A stretch of 64,000 bases of DNA, taken from the NCBI GenBank assembly GCA_024434115.1, contig QMIT01000010.1, positions 62,001-126,000 on the forward strand. Direction: 5' to 3'. A program made the translations under genes and the position numbers. Position 1 is the stretch's first letter, and every line of letters starts with the position of its first letter. The DNA comes from Chloroflexota bacterium (lineage in GTDB: Bacteria > Chloroflexota > Anaerolineae > Aggregatilineales > J027). The notes beneath the pieces are model-generated. The model was not told where the DNA came from. It saw only the letters and a list, made by a program, of their open reading frames with translations, and did no database searches. Positions 1 to 8,206 of this stretch are shown in pieces.

Positions 1-1202
1 TTGGCGGTGCTGCCGACAAAATAGGTTGTGGCGGCGGTAATCTGTTCCGTGATTCCCAATTCTTGCGCGGTCATGGTATCACGTACCGCAGGCATAACGG
101 TTTGGAATACCAGCGGCACGGCTCGATCAGCATTAGAGAAAACAGCCCGCTCAAATAGTGGCAGGGTGTTGGCAGTATCCAGTTCTCGTCCATCTTGACT
201 GGCTTGGAGAACCTCTAATTGTTTGGTCTCATCATTAAAGGTGAAACGGGCATCCACCGGGGCCGTCCGCAGTTCGGGCGCAATTTGCTCCAAAAATCCT
301 TCAACTGCATCGGTGGTAACATTCACCTCGTAATGGGAAGTGCCGTCGCCGTTGGGGACTTTTTCAATGCGCAGCATGTTTTCAATATCTTCCGGTTTCG
401 CTGTCCATGGCCCGGCGGTTGTGCCTTCTTCGGGGCTGATAAAAAATGTTACCCCGCGTGTATCCAGCGCAATATTAACCAATGCGGCGGCGTCACTAGC
501 ATCCCAAACTTCGGGGGCTTGTTCGACCACCACCAGATTGATTTCACTACGGCTGCTTAAGCGCATAATTTCTTGTTGCAACAAGGCCAGTGTCGCGGGG
601 ACATCTACCACGCGCCCTACTTGACTGGTTGTAACAACGGCTTGGCGATTTTGAATGGTCAGAGTAGCGTCTTGTACCGGACGATTGACAAAATCGTTGG
701 AGACTTGCCCCAGAATTTGCTCGGCTTCGCTTTGGTTATAGGTGATGACCGGGGCAAGTGGATAGCCGCTCCGCCATACATCCCACTGGTCGAATAAATT
801 GCCCAATCCGCTGCGGCTGCGTCCAACATTATAGGCTTCGTTGACCGTCGCCTCAATATTCATCGTGACGCCGAGTTCGCTGGCGGTATATTCCCACGTT
901 TTATCGCCATCTCGAAAAACAAAGGTAGCATCTTCGGGATAGGTAAAGCGATTAGCGAGAGCGGCCCGCGCTTCGTCTTTGGTCATGCCCGCTAGGTTGA
1001 GGCCAAAAATAGTGGAGACACCGGGGTAGATGCGATCTTGGTAGGTGAACTGATAACCTGCAATGCCCGCAACCAAGAGGAAAAACAGCAGCACCAGACC
1101 CGTTACTACCAACATGGGCAGCCGAATCATCCAAGGATTCATGCTGTCATCATAGGCAACCCGACGCTGTGGAGAGTAGTATCGTTGTGGGTCACTGGTC
1201 AT
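1..1202 (-). CDS. VanW-family-like cell-wall protein (C-terminus beyond window)
   Basis: The frame opens at an ATG at 1202, with AGGTGAG about eleven bases upstream, and is still open at base 1, so only the first 400 residues are visible. The protein starts with a short polar cytoplasmic stretch, then one membrane anchor (about residues 27-50), then an extracellular part. Residues about 58-75 read YPGVxxxxGLNLAGMTKDEA, the pattern that opens the putative peptidoglycan-binding domain usually found before a VanW domain; a second, similar module follows. In this family the VanW domain lies C-terminal, which here would be off the window. A role at the cell wall is inferred. It diverges from the M23 peptidase gene across a 218-base gap. 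The family call is fairly sure, the function is not. Confidence 0.75.
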   Translation of the reverse strand, partial: MTSDPQRYYSPQRRVAYDDSMNPWMIRLPMLVVTGLVLLFFLLVAGIAGYQFTYQDRIYPGVSTIFGLNLAGMTKDEARAALANRFTYPEDATFVFRDGDKTWEYTASELGVTMNIEATVNEAYNVGRSRSGLGNLFDQWDVWRSGYPLAPVITYNQSEAEQILGQVSNDFVNRPVQDATLTIQNRQAVVTTSQVGRVVDVPATLALLQQEIMRLSSRSEINLVVVEQAPEVWDASDAAALVNIALDTRGVTFFISPEEGTTAGPWTAKPEDIENMLRIEKVPNGDGTSHYEVNVTTDAVEGFLEQIAPELRTAPVDARFTFNDETKQLEVLQASQDGRELDTANTLPLFERAVFSNADRAVPLVFQTVMPAVRDTMTAQELGITEQITAATTYFVGSTA

Positions 1203-1249
1203 GGGATGGTCTTCTCACCTAGCTAATAAATCCCCAAAGAATATGTTAA

Positions 1250-1278
1250 ATCCTAGCATTTTTGACGGCAGTCAGCAA
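1250..1278 (-). promoter_or_regulatory. Possible promoter of the VanW-like gene
   Basis: On the minus strand TTGCTG (1278-1273) is followed after 17 bases by TAGGAT (1255-1250), about 48 bases before the ATG at 1202. The -35 box is a fair match and the -10 box a moderate one. No other pair in the gap looks better. Confidence 0.35.
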
Positions 1279-1328
1279 CTTTTTTTACCTCCATGCCACG
1301 AATAGTATGGGGATTGTAACTTATCGTG

Positions 1329-1341
1329 CGTTTGGCAAACG
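1329..1341. promoter_or_regulatory. 13-base palindrome in the divergent gap
   Basis: CGTTTG-G-CAAACG is a perfect palindrome with a one-base centre. It lies between the VanW-like gene and the M23 peptidase gene, about 80 bases before the latter. It could be an operator acting on either gene. No regulator is known. Confidence 0.3.
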
Positions 1342-1420
1342 ATAGAACGACTCACGCTAGACTTGCTCCACACCTATCATTACAATGTTCCCTACGATTT
1401 ATCACCTATAGGGTTTCAAC

Positions 1421-2338
1421 ATGCGGCGATTTCAAGCAGTATTTGTATTTTTAATGGTACTAGCAGGATTAACAGTTGTTTTGATTGCGCATCCGGCCAA
1501 TGCCCAAGATGCTTCGAGTAATGTTTTTGTCTTGGTAGAACCCAGCGAACAAATTCAAGAGGGGCGTTCGGCGCTTTTACGAGTGCAGATTTTGGATGGG
1601 TCACATCCAAAGGAAGTACAGGCCACATTTCTAGGCCGCGTAATCTACCTCTATCCAAGCGTAGATGGCGATTGGATCGGCTTTTTAGGCATAGATATGG
1701 ATGCGCCTACTGGAACCCAATCTGTTGAGATTTTCTATACCGCCGATGATGGGTCGCAGCAGACTTTCCGTAAGGACATTGAGATTATGTGGGGCGCATT
1801 TCTCTATCAAGATATTCCCCTCCCCTATAATCTTGAACCGCTGCTTGACCTCGACATTAATCGTCAAGAGGTCGAAACACTGGTGCGCGTGATGAATCGC
1901 ACCACCCCTGAAAAATTCTTTACCGACTTTATCAACCCTGTCCGTGACATTGAGATTTCTGAGTTTGGTGGTATTCGCAATTACAACAATGGGGTCTATG
2001 AAGGACGCCACACTGGAACGGATTATTTAGCGACAACGGGCGACCCGGTGGCTGCCTCCGCTGATGGCCGTGTGATTTTTACCGAGCGTCTGCCTATTCA
2101 TGGTAATCACATCATGATAGATCATGGGTGGGGTATCCTAACCGCCTATTCGCATCTGAGCGAGATCCAAGTTGTTCCCGGCCAATTGGTGCGTCAGGGA
2201 CAGATTATAGGGTTAGTAGGGGCGACGGGTCGAGTACAAGGATCGCATTTGCATTTTGAAGTCATGGTGAATGGCGTGTGGGTAGACCCTCCCCAATTCT
2301 TGACACTCAATGTTCCAGCGAGTCTGCCGAACCCCTAA
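1421..2338 (+). CDS. Secreted M23 family metallopeptidase (LytM-like)
   Basis: This 305-residue protein has an N-terminal signal segment (about residues 5-28, ending in a PANAQ-type cleavage site), a middle region of about 130 residues with a beta-rich look, and a C-terminal M23 peptidase domain (about 180-295). The zinc ligands are visible: H197 and D201 in HTGTD, and H278 in the HLHF motif. A further histidine lies in YSHLSE. M23 enzymes are zinc endopeptidases that usually cut peptidoglycan cross-links outside the membrane. AGGG eight bases before the ATG supports the start. The neighbouring divergent gene is another wall protein, which fits a role in wall remodelling. Confidence 0.9.
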   Translation: MRRFQAVFVFLMVLAGLTVVLIAHPANAQDASSNVFVLVEPSEQIQEGRSALLRVQILDGSHPKEVQATFLGRVIYLYPSVDGDWIGFLGIDMDAPTGTQSVEIFYTADDGSQQTFRKDIEIMWGAFLYQDIPLPYNLEPLLDLDINRQEVETLVRVMNRTTPEKFFTDFINPVRDIEISEFGGIRNYNNGVYEGRHTGTDYLATTGDPVAASADGRVIFTERLPIHGNHIMIDHGWGILTAYSHLSEIQVVPGQLVRQGQIIGLVGATGRVQGSHLHFEVMVNGVWVDPPQFLTLNVPASLPNP

Positions 2339-2460
2339 GGTTTAAATCTTCGAACCAAACATTTCGCCTGTCGCATTTCAATACTAACTGGAACATTGTA
2401 TAGTTGTGTGAGAGGCGATTTTTGATTTAGACGAACCAACAAGATCGAAAAATTTCTGTG

Positions 2461-3825
2461 ATGGACGAACCACTGCTGAATCCTGAAGAAAGTTTAGCGC
2501 CCCATAGTCAAGAGGCCGAAGAAGCACTACTAGGGGCGATTCTTATTAATAATGACGCCCTGTTCGAAGTGGCATCGTTTTTGCGTGCCGATGACTTTTT
2601 CTTCCTGCGCAATCAATATGTGTGGGAAGCGATGATGCGGCTGCAAGAGCGTAACGAGGTGATTGATAGCCTGACACTTATTGAAGAACTGCGGAATCAA
2701 GCCCGCCTTGATTCTATCGGCAGCGGTTCTTATATTACCTATCTCCTTAGCAATTCCGCCACCGCCATGAACGCGGAAATTTATGGCCGGATCGTGGAGC
2801 GTACCGCCACGCGCCGCCGTTTGCTAAAAGCGTCTACTGAGATCGCGCAACTGGCAAAAAGCGAAGACATGGATGTGAATGAGGTTATCGAACGCGCCGA
2901 AGCCAACCTCTTTAGTGTGACCGAGCGCCGTTTGAAACGGGAAGTCACCATTATTCAGGATGTCCTCGCCGAATACTATGACCGCATCGAATATCTTTAT
3001 CGCACCCGTGATAAACAATCGGGTGTGCCTACTGGATTCATTGATCTTGACCGCCTCTTGGGTGGGTTGCAAAAAAGCGATCTGCTGATCTTGGCGGCAC
3101 GTCCCGGGATGGGAAAGACCAGCTTTGGCCTTAATATTGCCCGGAATGCGGCGCGGGCGGGCGGACGAGTGGCGGTGTTTAGCCTTGAAATGAGTAATGA
3201 ACAGCTTGTCCAGCGATTTATTGCCAGCGAATCCGGTATAGACAGCCAAAAACTGCGCCTCGGTGATCTGGATGACCGGGAATGGGGACTTTTTACTCAA
3301 TCGGCTGCCCGACTTAGCGAACTCCCCATCTTTTTGGATGATACCGTCGCCATTACCCCTATCCAACTACGAACCAAGTGCCGCCGTCTCAAGCGCGAAT
3401 TTGATATTAACTTAGTGATTGTGGACTACCTGCAATTGATGAATGGCAAACAGGGAGATCGCAATCAGAACCGCGAGCAGGAAATCAGCTATATTTCGCA
3501 ATCCCTCAAAGAGTTGGCCCGTGAACTGAATCTGCCCGTTTTAGCATTGGGGCAATTAAATCGTGCCGTTGAACAGCGTGCTGACAAAAGACCGCAGCTA
3601 TCGGATTTAAGAGAGAGTGGTAGTATTGAACAAAATTCGGACGTGGTGATGTTTATTTATCGTGATGATGTGTATAACGAAAATTCTGAAGCCCCGAATC
3701 AGGCTGAAATTATCGTGGCGAAACATCGCAATGGCCCAACCGGAATGATCTCGCTTTATTTTGACAAGCGGTTGACGCAGTTTCGGGACTTGATGAAACA
3801 ATCCATTGACTTGACCAATTACTAA
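2461..3825 (+). CDS. dnaB: Replicative DNA helicase DnaB
   Basis: The 454-residue length and full domain order match bacterial DnaB: an N-terminal helical domain (about 10-115), a linker, and a RecA-like ATPase domain (about 175-450). Visible motifs are Walker A RPGMGKTS near residue 215, the FSLEMS motif, the Walker B-like IVDYLQLM, and the late DLRESGSIEQ segment, which includes the arginine-rich region of this family. DnaB unwinds DNA at the replication fork as a hexamer. A GTG directly precedes the chosen ATG and could be used instead. The next two genes encode a DnaD-like protein and a DnaC-like ATPase, so this is a helicase-plus-loader cluster. Confidence 0.96.
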   Translation: MDEPLLNPEESLAPHSQEAEEALLGAILINNDALFEVASFLRADDFFFLRNQYVWEAMMRLQERNEVIDSLTLIEELRNQARLDSIGSGSYITYLLSNSATAMNAEIYGRIVERTATRRRLLKASTEIAQLAKSEDMDVNEVIERAEANLFSVTERRLKREVTIIQDVLAEYYDRIEYLYRTRDKQSGVPTGFIDLDRLLGGLQKSDLLILAARPGMGKTSFGLNIARNAARAGGRVAVFSLEMSNEQLVQRFIASESGIDSQKLRLGDLDDREWGLFTQSAARLSELPIFLDDTVAITPIQLRTKCRRLKREFDINLVIVDYLQLMNGKQGDRNQNREQEISYISQSLKELARELNLPVLALGQLNRAVEQRADKRPQLSDLRESGSIEQNSDVVMFIYRDDVYNENSEAPNQAEIIVAKHRNGPTGMISLYFDKRLTQFRDLMKQSIDLTNY

Positions 3826-3918
3826 TCCGTCGTTTCAATTCAGCCTGCCCTACTTTCTCTGGCTGGTGCGAACTAAAATTGTCCGTAAAGAGCGCCGAAA
3901 AGTCTTAGGATACCGATT

Positions 3919-4566
3919 ATGCAGGGATTTAATGGTTTTCCGAAGAAAGCCAAATTTATCGGATTACCAGAGCCGTTTTTTATCGAACTGCTGCCGATGA
4001 TTGACCATCTGGCTGAGTTAAAGGTCACGCTCTATTGCTTGTGGGCCATCCAGCAGCAAGAAGGCAAATATAAATACCTGCGACTTTCGGGAATCATGGC
4101 GGATGAATTATTTATGGCGGGTTTGGCATCAAAGGAATCTGAGCGTGAGGCTGTTTTGCGCGATGCCCTAGAACGAACCGTCATACGGGGCACGTTATTT
4201 CACGTCACAATCACGCTAACCGCCACACAGGAAGAGATTTATTTTGTGAATACTCCCGATGGGCAAGCGGCGCTAAATGCGTTAGAAAAAGGGTCATGGG
4301 TGCCGGGTGATGCTTTACGACCAGTCCAGTTGATTACGGAAAGGCCGCTCATTTTTAAACTGTATGAGCAAAATATTGGAAACATTACGCCGATGATGCG
4401 TGATCGGCTGTTGGACGCTGAACGAGAATTTCCTGAAGACTGGATTGAAGAAGCGATTCGCATTGCGGTTGAGCAAAATAAGCGTAGTTGGAGCTACATT
4501 CAGGCCATTCTTGATCGTTGGATGAGGGATGGGAAGGGGACAGGTAGAAATGGGTTCTCTCGGTGA
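3919..4566 (+). CDS. DnaD-like replication initiation protein
   Basis: This 215-residue protein has an N-terminal half resembling a winged-helix region and a C-terminal helical segment (about 155-205). That segment carries the WSYIQAILDRW pattern typical of the DnaD/DnaB_2 C-terminal domain, which binds DNA and helps load the helicase in Firmicutes and phages. It follows dnaB after a 93-base gap, and its end overlaps the start of the DnaC-like gene by 17 bases. A primosome role is inferred from the C-terminal motif and the neighbours. The N-terminal half could not be assigned with certainty. Confidence 0.75.
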   Translation: MQGFNGFPKKAKFIGLPEPFFIELLPMIDHLAELKVTLYCLWAIQQQEGKYKYLRLSGIMADELFMAGLASKESEREAVLRDALERTVIRGTLFHVTITLTATQEEIYFVNTPDGQAALNALEKGSWVPGDALRPVQLITERPLIFKLYEQNIGNITPMMRDRLLDAEREFPEDWIEEAIRIAVEQNKRSWSYIQAILDRWMRDGKGTGRNGFSR

Positions 4567-5953
4567 TTACCTTGATAAGTTCAATAGCTTTTGGGATAAA
4601 GCAGTCCCCGAAAATCCTGAGCCACCGCAAGATGTGTGCCCATATTGCGGAGGATTAGGCCTTGTGACCAAAAATGTGCCTATCGGCGACCCCGATTTTG
4701 GTAAGGCCTTTGTGTGTGTATGCCGCCAAGAAGCCACTGCTACCCGGAAATCCAACCATCTGCGTACTATCAGCAATCTGGAACATCATCGGCATCTTAA
4801 CTTTGATACCTTTGCCACGACAGGCGAATCGCTGAATGCCATGCAAACGGTTATTTTGCGTACCAGTATTGATGCGGCCTATCGCTTTGCCAATGAGCCG
4901 GAGGGATGGTTATTCTTTTTGGGCGGCTATGGATGTGGCAAAACACATTTAGCCGCCGCGATTGGCAATCATCGTTTGTTATACAATCACCCCGTCATTT
5001 TTTTGACCGTGCCAGATTTGCTCGACCATTTGCGAACCAGCTTCGGCCCCAATTCTGAGCAGGGCTACGACGAAATGTTTGATCAACTACGCAATGCGCC
5101 ATTGTTGATCTTGGATGATCTAGGCTCGGAAAGCCAAACCTCATGGGCCAATGAAAAACTCTATCAACTCTTTAATCACCGTTACAGTCGTCGGCTTCCT
5201 ACCGTTGTTACTACCAACTGCGAACTGGAACAGCTTGATCCGCGTATCGCCAGCCGTTTGGTGGATCGCAATCTCACCCAAATAATTAATATGGTGGGTC
5301 TGCCCGATTATCGTCAACCCCCCGGAACACAGCCCGTCACTGAAATTCTCACGGCCAATATCTATATCAACAAGACTTTTGAGAACTTTGTCATCAATCG
5401 TGCCGTCCCAAGCGAAGCCAAAGAGAGCTTATCGAAAGCGCACCGGATTGCCAAAGCATTTGCCGTTGATCCTGATAAATGGGTCATTTTGGTGGGCAAA
5501 AATGGCTGTGGAAAAACCCACCTTGCGGCTGCTACTGCAAATGCACGGTCAAAAAAGGGTGAGTCTGTCTATTTTGTTACGCTGCCAAACCTTTTGGATA
5601 ATCTACGTAAGACTTTTGAGGCCGGTTCGCGCACCACGCTGGAAAAACGGTTTCAAGAAGTCTGTATGGCCCCCGTCTTGATTCTGGATCACTTTGATCT
5701 AAGTGCCGCTTCTGCGTGGGCACGCGAAAAGATATTTCAATTGATCGAATATCGTTACGTACAGACCCTTCCTACGATGATTACCAAGCCGGGTGATAGT
5801 CTGGAAGATATTGATGCAGTATTCCGTGTTCGTTTCTCAGATAAGAGCCTATGCGAAGTTGTGCATATCACGGCCCCAGAATTCAAAGGTGGGGTATCCA
5901 GCAACCCTGATCCTAATAATAAGCCTAATGATGCTAAATCAAGCAGGCGTTAG
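4550..5953 (+). CDS. DnaC/DnaI-like helicase loader with two tandem ATPase modules
   Basis: At 467 residues this is about twice the size of a normal DnaC/IstB-like ATPase. A four-cysteine zinc ribbon (CPYCGG and CVCR, about residues 30-58) precedes the first P-loop module: Walker A GGYGCGKTH near 125 and Walker B LLILDDLG. A second module follows: Walker A GKNGCGKTH near 318 and an altered Walker B, VLILDHFD. The start is placed at the ATG at 4550, which follows an AGGTAGAA stretch, rather than an upstream ATG at 4529 deeper inside the DnaD-like gene. Loading of the adjacent DnaB helicase is inferred from family and context. The duplication may let one polypeptide act as a built-in dimer. Confidence 0.82.
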   Translation: MGSLGDYLDKFNSFWDKAVPENPEPPQDVCPYCGGLGLVTKNVPIGDPDFGKAFVCVCRQEATATRKSNHLRTISNLEHHRHLNFDTFATTGESLNAMQTVILRTSIDAAYRFANEPEGWLFFLGGYGCGKTHLAAAIGNHRLLYNHPVIFLTVPDLLDHLRTSFGPNSEQGYDEMFDQLRNAPLLILDDLGSESQTSWANEKLYQLFNHRYSRRLPTVVTTNCELEQLDPRIASRLVDRNLTQIINMVGLPDYRQPPGTQPVTEILTANIYINKTFENFVINRAVPSEAKESLSKAHRIAKAFAVDPDKWVILVGKNGCGKTHLAAATANARSKKGESVYFVTLPNLLDNLRKTFEAGSRTTLEKRFQEVCMAPVLILDHFDLSAASAWAREKIFQLIEYRYVQTLPTMITKPGDSLEDIDAVFRVRFSDKSLCEVVHITAPEFKGGVSSNPDPNNKPNDAKSSRR

Positions 5954-5962
5954 GAGGTGGGA

Positions 5963-6307
5963 TTAACTAGAAGTGGTTAGGCTGGCCTGATATTGCTTAA
6001 ATTCTTCCGCAGTTGCCACCTCACCCCCACTGACCTCGCAATCGCGGATTTGGCGTTTATTGTCAAAAAATACCGTAATTTCGGCACGACGGAATGAATG
6101 GGCACCAACCACTGTCTTTTTGACAAAGTGGTTCCCTTCATCATCTTCCGAGACATCACTATAGGGGTTCAGGCGAAGCTGCACAATTTCATCTTCCGGT
6201 GAAGGACGGTTAGGGAATTTGTGTACTTTGACATACAGATATAATCCCCCGTCCTGCGTTTTCGCTTTTCCACCAAATAGTGATTGGATATTACGCAAAA
6301 ATCCCAT
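5963..6307 (-). CDS. Conserved hypothetical protein
   Basis: This small soluble protein of about 114 residues has a basic N-terminus (FLRNIQSLFGGK), then mixed alpha/beta content with a run of acidic residues around YSDVSEDDEGN. No signal peptide, membrane helix or known motif is seen. The ATG at 6307 has GAGGAG nine bases upstream, which favours it over the GTG and TTG codons just before it. It converges with the DnaC-like gene, ten bases apart. The function is unknown. Confidence 0.7.
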   Translation of the reverse strand: MGFLRNIQSLFGGKAKTQDGGLYLYVKVHKFPNRPSPEDEIVQLRLNPYSDVSEDDEGNHFVKKTVVGAHSFRRAEITVFFDNKRQIRDCEVSGGEVATAEEFKQYQASLTTSS

Positions 6308-6454
6308 CAACACAATCTCCTCAAGTTATTCACCAATCCGTTACCAAAACATGATGTTAACACTCAATCGGCAGATTTGGTAAATAAAATTTTAATTTAA
6401 CTTAAAATTTCTTTAAACTTAAATTAGGGCAGGTTTTATGGTCTCAGGTTATGA

Positions 6455-6478
6455 TTGACACTCGGAATTCGATGTCAA
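6455..6478. promoter_or_regulatory. Near-palindromic operator candidate upstream of the sugar-binding protein
   Basis: TTGACA (6455-6460) and TGTCAA (6473-6478) form perfect inverted half-sites around a central GAATTC. The site lies about 55 bases before the GTG start of the solute-binding protein, downstream of a very AT-rich block (6375-6425). The size and symmetry fit a LacI- or ROK-like operator. TTGACA could also be a -35 box. No regulator gene is adjacent. Confidence 0.4.
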
Positions 6479-6515
6479 GGTTTCTGTCAGAGTATTTCCC
6501 CAAACAACATCCTTT

Positions 6516-6522
6516 AAGGAGG
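6516..6522 (+). promoter_or_regulatory. Strong ribosome binding site that decides the start of the solute-binding protein
   Basis: AAGGAGG ends nine bases before the GTG at 6532. It shows that translation starts at 6532 and not at the in-frame ATG at 6451, which would put 27 non-signal residues before the signal peptide. Confidence 0.8.
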
Positions 6523-6531
6523 AGTTACAAA

Positions 6532-7917
6532 GTGAAATCTGTTTTGAGCAAGTCCTTTGTTATACTTATGGTTCTGGCTGTAATCGTAGCGGCGCTGCCC
6601 TCGGCGTTTGCTCAAGATGCTTCTTCTTTCCGCAAGACCTTCGAACTCACTGTACCAGCAACCGAAGGTGCTTTTGCTGGCGTTGACCCCAGCGGCCAAA
6701 CCGTTACATGGTGGCACAATCACAGTGGCGCACGTGAAGAACGCCTCGCCGAACTGATTGCTGAATTTAACTCCAGTAATCCTTGGGGTATCACCGTTGA
6801 AGCGACCAATCAAGGGAGCTATGATGACATCTATGGTAAGATCATTGCTGGGTTGACCTCTGGTGAACTGCCCAATTTGGTCGTGGCCTATCAAAACCAA
6901 GCACTGGCCTACAAAGCCGGTGGTGGTATTGTTGACCTGAACCCCTTCGTGACCGATCCCGCCGTTGGTTTGAACGAAGCTGAACAGGCCGACTTTATCC
7001 CGGCCTTCTTCACTCAAGACATTGCCCCCGATGGTGTCCGTATCGGCTTCCCGCCCAACCGTTCCGCTGAAGTGATGTACTACAATCGCTCGGCGTTGGC
7101 TGAACTGGGTTATGATGCGCCACCCACCAACTGGGAACAATTCCGTGAAATGGCCTGTGCCTTTACCGAAAATGGCTGGAGCGGCTATGAAGGCGATGAC
7201 GCCATCGGCTACAGTGTTCGTACCGATGCTTCCAACGTTGCGGCGTTGACCTACGGTCTTGGTGCTGACATCTTTGATGCCGAGACCAACACCTATACCT
7301 ATAACAACGAAGCCACGATTACTGCGCTGACCTTTATGCAGAGCTTGGTTGCCGATGGCTGTGCAAATCTGATTGCGGAAAACTTTGCCGATCAAAATGA
7401 CTTCGCCGCTGGCAAGAACCTGTTCTACATGGGTTCAACCTCTGGTCTTCCATTCGTTGCTTCCGCCATTCAAGAAGGTGGCGTCGAACTGGATTGGGGT
7501 ATCACCTTCATCCCCTATGGCGAAACCCCAGCAGTTGACATCTACGGCGCGAGTGTCAGCCTGATTGCTGGCAGCAGCACCCCCGAAGCCCAACTGGCGA
7601 CGTGGCTGTTTGTTCGTTGGTTTACCGAAGCCGAGCAACAGGCAGTTTGGGCCGCCGCTTCCAACTACTTCCCGGTTCGTATCAGCACCGCCGAAAATCT
7701 AGGCGAAGTGTTCACTGCTACTCCTCAATATGAAGAATCCTTCAATCTGTTGCTCGAAGGTCAGGGCTTCGTTGAACCCGCCACCGCTGGTTACGATGTG
7801 GTGCGCGATAATGTTCAGGCGACCTTCCAAAGCATTTTGGTCGAAGGTGTAGATGTTCAGGCCGCGCTTGAGGCACTGGATATTGCCGCCAACGAAATTG
7901 AAGCCAGCTTCCAATAA
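6532..7917 (+). CDS. ABC transporter extracellular sugar-binding protein (family 1)
   Basis: This 461-residue secreted protein has a clear signal peptide (about residues 1-27, cleavage after SAFA) and a family-1 solute-binding fold. The TVTWWHNHSG segment near the mature start, the NLVVAYQNQALAY stretch and the SAEVMYYNRSAL segment are typical of proteins that bind sugars or glycerol phosphates. There is no lipobox cysteine, although solute-binding proteins of single-membrane bacteria are usually lipoproteins. No permease or ATPase gene is nearby; a terminator closes the unit at 8022. It may serve a distant transporter or be released from the cell. The substrate cannot be told from sequence. 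Confidence 0.88.
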   Translation: MKSVLSKSFVILMVLAVIVAALPSAFAQDASSFRKTFELTVPATEGAFAGVDPSGQTVTWWHNHSGAREERLAELIAEFNSSNPWGITVEATNQGSYDDIYGKIIAGLTSGELPNLVVAYQNQALAYKAGGGIVDLNPFVTDPAVGLNEAEQADFIPAFFTQDIAPDGVRIGFPPNRSAEVMYYNRSALAELGYDAPPTNWEQFREMACAFTENGWSGYEGDDAIGYSVRTDASNVAALTYGLGADIFDAETNTYTYNNEATITALTFMQSLVADGCANLIAENFADQNDFAAGKNLFYMGSTSGLPFVASAIQEGGVELDWGITFIPYGETPAVDIYGASVSLIAGSSTPEAQLATWLFVRWFTEAEQQAVWAAASNYFPVRISTAENLGEVFTATPQYEESFNLLLEGQGFVEPATAGYDVVRDNVQATFQSILVEGVDVQAALEALDIAANEIEASFQ

Positions 7918-7968
7918 GCAGGCTAGTGCAAAAAAGGGGAACCCTTTCTTGCAAATCCTAGATTGACC

Positions 7969-8022
7969 GAGACGGGCCTTTGCATTCATCATGAGAAGCA
8001 AAGGCTCGTTTCATAATTTTTT
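7969..8022 (+). terminator. Rho-independent terminator after the sugar-binding protein
   Basis: A 15-base stem (7969-7983 with 7998-8012, 13 of 15 pairs) with a 14-base loop is followed by ATAATTTTTT. A weaker AAAGGG/CCCTTT hairpin lies just upstream at 7934-7947. Confidence 0.8.
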
Positions 8023-8034
8023 CACGAAAATTTC

Positions 8035-8064
8035 CTGACACCTCGATTCAAACAATTGTATAAT
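8035..8064 (+). promoter_or_regulatory. Promoter of the Roadblock/kinase gene run
   Basis: CTGACA (8035-8040) and TATAAT (8059-8064), spaced 18 bases, lie directly after the terminator. A second TATAAT at 8133-8138 has a poorer -35 partner. Either could start the transcript that reads into the gene at 8207. Confidence 0.6.
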
Positions 8065-8206
8065 AAGGCTCAAACGGCCTCTTTATCTTTTTCTGGAAAA
8101 ATACATTCTTCGCCAATACTATATTGATACAGTATAATGTCCCATAAGGGTGGGGTGTCCTTCCCTGTAGTGTTGGCTTGTGACAGATTTTTGCGGAGGC
8201 AGTGTT

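Noticed and set aside
2824-3366. Minus-strand open frame of 180 codons inside dnaB
   Set aside because: It lies wholly within a certain dnaB gene and has no ribosome site or recognisable domain.
6514-7395. Long minus-strand open frame of 293 codons opposite the sugar-binding protein
   Set aside because: The plus-strand gene has a signal peptide, a perfect ribosome site and a clear family; the opposite frame has no family features and follows from codon bias.
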